Source: Coriobacteriales bacterium (GTDB lineage: Bacteria; Actinomycetota; Coriobacteriia; Coriobacteriales; UBA8131). Taken from it: a stretch of DNA of 5,544 nucleotides. Shown here in pieces: positions 4,296 through 5,544 of the stretch. The first letter of the stretch is position 1. The number at the start of each line of letters is the position of its first letter. Location: contig JAISMZ010000204.1 in assembly GCA_031276475.1 (NCBI GenBank), positions 1 through 5,544 on the forward strand. The letters are read 5' to 3'. The notes beneath the pieces are model-generated. The model made no database searches, was not told the DNA's origin, and saw only the letters and a program-made list of their open reading frames with translations. The position numbers and the translations under genes are program-made.

Positions 4296-5540
4296 CTAAA
4301 TCAGCGAAACAGGGACGATATAGTCCTTATCCGTAAGCGAGCCCAGCTTCTGGGACAGACAGACCACAGCTCCCGGCGCGCGCAGGCCTGCGACCGCGTC
4401 CAAGGCTGAGAAGGCGCTGATGGCCTTTAGCCCGGGATTGGAGCTGCGTTTGACCTCTATCGGCGTGAGTGACTCAGCACCTCGCAGCAAAATGTCAATC
4501 TCTCTTTGCTGGACATCGCGATAGTAATAGATATCTGGCTCCTGGCCGTAGTTCAAATAGCTTTTCCAGATCTCGTTGACCACGTAATTCTCCAAAAGCG
4601 GGCCGCCAAAGACGCCGTCTTGCAACTCATGGGCGTCGCTGATCCTTGCCAGATGGGCAACCAGGCCCGTATCAAAGAAGTACAGCTTTGGTGCCTTAAT
4701 TGCCCGTGTTAGCATATTGTTTGAGTAGGGATGCAGATAAAAGATGATCCCCAGGGTCTCCAGAAGCGTCAGCCAGGCCTTGATAGTCTTCTCGCTCACA
4801 CCAGCATCACGGGCAATCGCAGCGTAGTTTACGGTCTGGCCGCAACGTATCGCCGCAGAGCGCATGAAGTCCAGGAACTTGAACTCGTCTGTTGCCGGCG
4901 CCAGATTCCTGATGTCCCTTTGCAGGTATGAGCTCAGATAACTGGAGTAAAAGACTGACGGGCGCATCTCGCTGTTGGCAACAAGCCGCGGCATCGCCCC
5001 GCGCAGGATGGACTCAAACAGCTCGCGGTCGCTGAGAACAGGGCGGCTCTCGTGACGCTCCAGCAAAAAGCCCTCCTCCACACAAAAGGGCACCTCGGGC
5101 AAGCCGCATATCTCGCTGCGGGTCAGAGTGGACATCCTGATATGCGCTATCCTCCCCGCCAGGGACTCCTGTACGCCACGCATCAGCTTGAACAACTGCG
5201 AGCCGGTGAGCCAATAATCCCCCGGCTGCTGGCGCTGATCGACATTGATTTTAAGGTAGGTGAACAGCTCGGGGGCGTACTGTATCTCATCAATCAACAA
5301 AGGTGGCGGATGTGTTTCAAGGAATAGCCGTGGATTAGTTCGGGCGCTTTGGCGGGTCTCCAAATCATCCAGTGACACGTAGTCACGTCCCGTGCCTTCG
5401 CTGAGGTGTTTGAGCATGGTAGTCTTTCCGACCTGCCGAGGACCAGTCAATAAGACGACCGGGTACTGTCGGGTAACCTCGCGAACCACCGCCTCCAGGC
5501 TGCGCCGCAGGTATTCAGGGGTATCGGTCAATTCCTGCAC
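4296..5540 (-). CDS. AAA+ ATPase with C-terminal DUF4143 nuclease-like domain (gene 2)
   Basis: A 414-residue protein of the AAA_14/DUF4143 type, reading left from the right edge. Motifs: Walker A GPRQVGKT (33-40), Walker B LLIDEIQ (81-87), sensor WLTGSQ (110-115), SLAGRIAHI with R130 as a possible arginine finger (126-134), YLSSYLQRDIRNL (201-213). A winged-helix-like stretch follows at 237-272, then KLYFFDTGLVAHL (285-297), LLENYVVNEI (315-324), YYYRDVQQREIDILL (338-352) and PIEVKRS (360-366). D349, E362 and K364 give the D...ExK nuclease-like pattern. It is only distantly similar to gene 1, so the pair is not a recent duplication. The start is uncertain: the GTG at 5540 abuts the window edge, whereas TTG at 5531 has GGAGG (5540-5544) at an 8-base gap. 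The frame is also open to the edge, so a start outside is possible. The stop is TAG at 4296-4298. Confidence 0.88.
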   Translation of the reverse strand: MQELTDTPEYLRRSLEAVVREVTRQYPVVLLTGPRQVGKTTMLKHLSEGTGRDYVSLDDLETRQSARTNPRLFLETHPPPLLIDEIQYAPELFTYLKINVDQRQQPGDYWLTGSQLFKLMRGVQESLAGRIAHIRMSTLTRSEICGLPEVPFCVEEGFLLERHESRPVLSDRELFESILRGAMPRLVANSEMRPSVFYSSYLSSYLQRDIRNLAPATDEFKFLDFMRSAAIRCGQTVNYAAIARDAGVSEKTIKAWLTLLETLGIIFYLHPYSNNMLTRAIKAPKLYFFDTGLVAHLARISDAHELQDGVFGGPLLENYVVNEIWKSYLNYGQEPDIYYYRDVQQREIDILLRGAESLTPIEVKRSSNPGLKAISAFSALDAVAGLRAPGAVVCLSQKLGSLTDKDYIVPVSLI

Positions 5541-5544
5541 CTCC

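Overview
The window is about 5.5 kb of moderately GC-rich bacterial DNA with strong Shine-Dalgarno sites. Its gene set is accessory: a secreted LamG-type surface protein, a Phd-like antitoxin, and three AAA+ ATPases with nuclease-like C-termini. This suits a host-associated Gram-positive bacterium. Coriobacteriia or a Firmicute is my guess from the style of the antitoxin and the LamG protein, but no marker gene fixes the taxon.

Layout from left to right. At 1-497 (minus) is the N-terminal part of an exported LamG/concanavalin-like protein that runs off the left edge. The 498-794 intergenic region holds a terminator-like hairpin (662-680), an 8-bp inverted repeat (693-716) and a good extended -10 promoter (749-757). 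That promoter drives a Phd/YefM-type antitoxin at 795-1079. The antitoxin has lost its toxin: a short interrupted frame (1076-1159) runs straight into an internally deleted copy of an ATPase gene (1160-1260). Next come three 17-bp palindromes at a 22-bp period (1289-1349), then a leftward AAA/DUF4143 gene (1350-2546) with a twin-palindrome operator-like site upstream (2602-2652). After a 44-bp dispersed block (2657-2700) and three 15-bp tandem repeats (2756-2800) lies an intact rightward ATPase_2/DUF234 gene (2805-4115). It is the full-length relative of the remnant at 1160. Its 3' flank repeats the palindromes (two units) and the dispersed block. A second leftward DUF4143 gene (4296-5540) fills the right end.

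How it fits together. The three ATPases share one plan: P-loop ATPase, middle or winged-helix region, and a C-terminal D...ExK motif of PD-(D/E)XK type. Each has its own regulatory palindrome or repeat, and they do not form an operon. Comparing the two copies of the ATPase 3' flank shows that DUF4143 gene 1 plus its operator occupies the position between two sequences that are almost adjacent in the other copy. This suggests that single gene-plus-operator cassettes have been inserted at, or exchanged between, palindromic sites. The cellular role of these ATPases is not known from the sequence.
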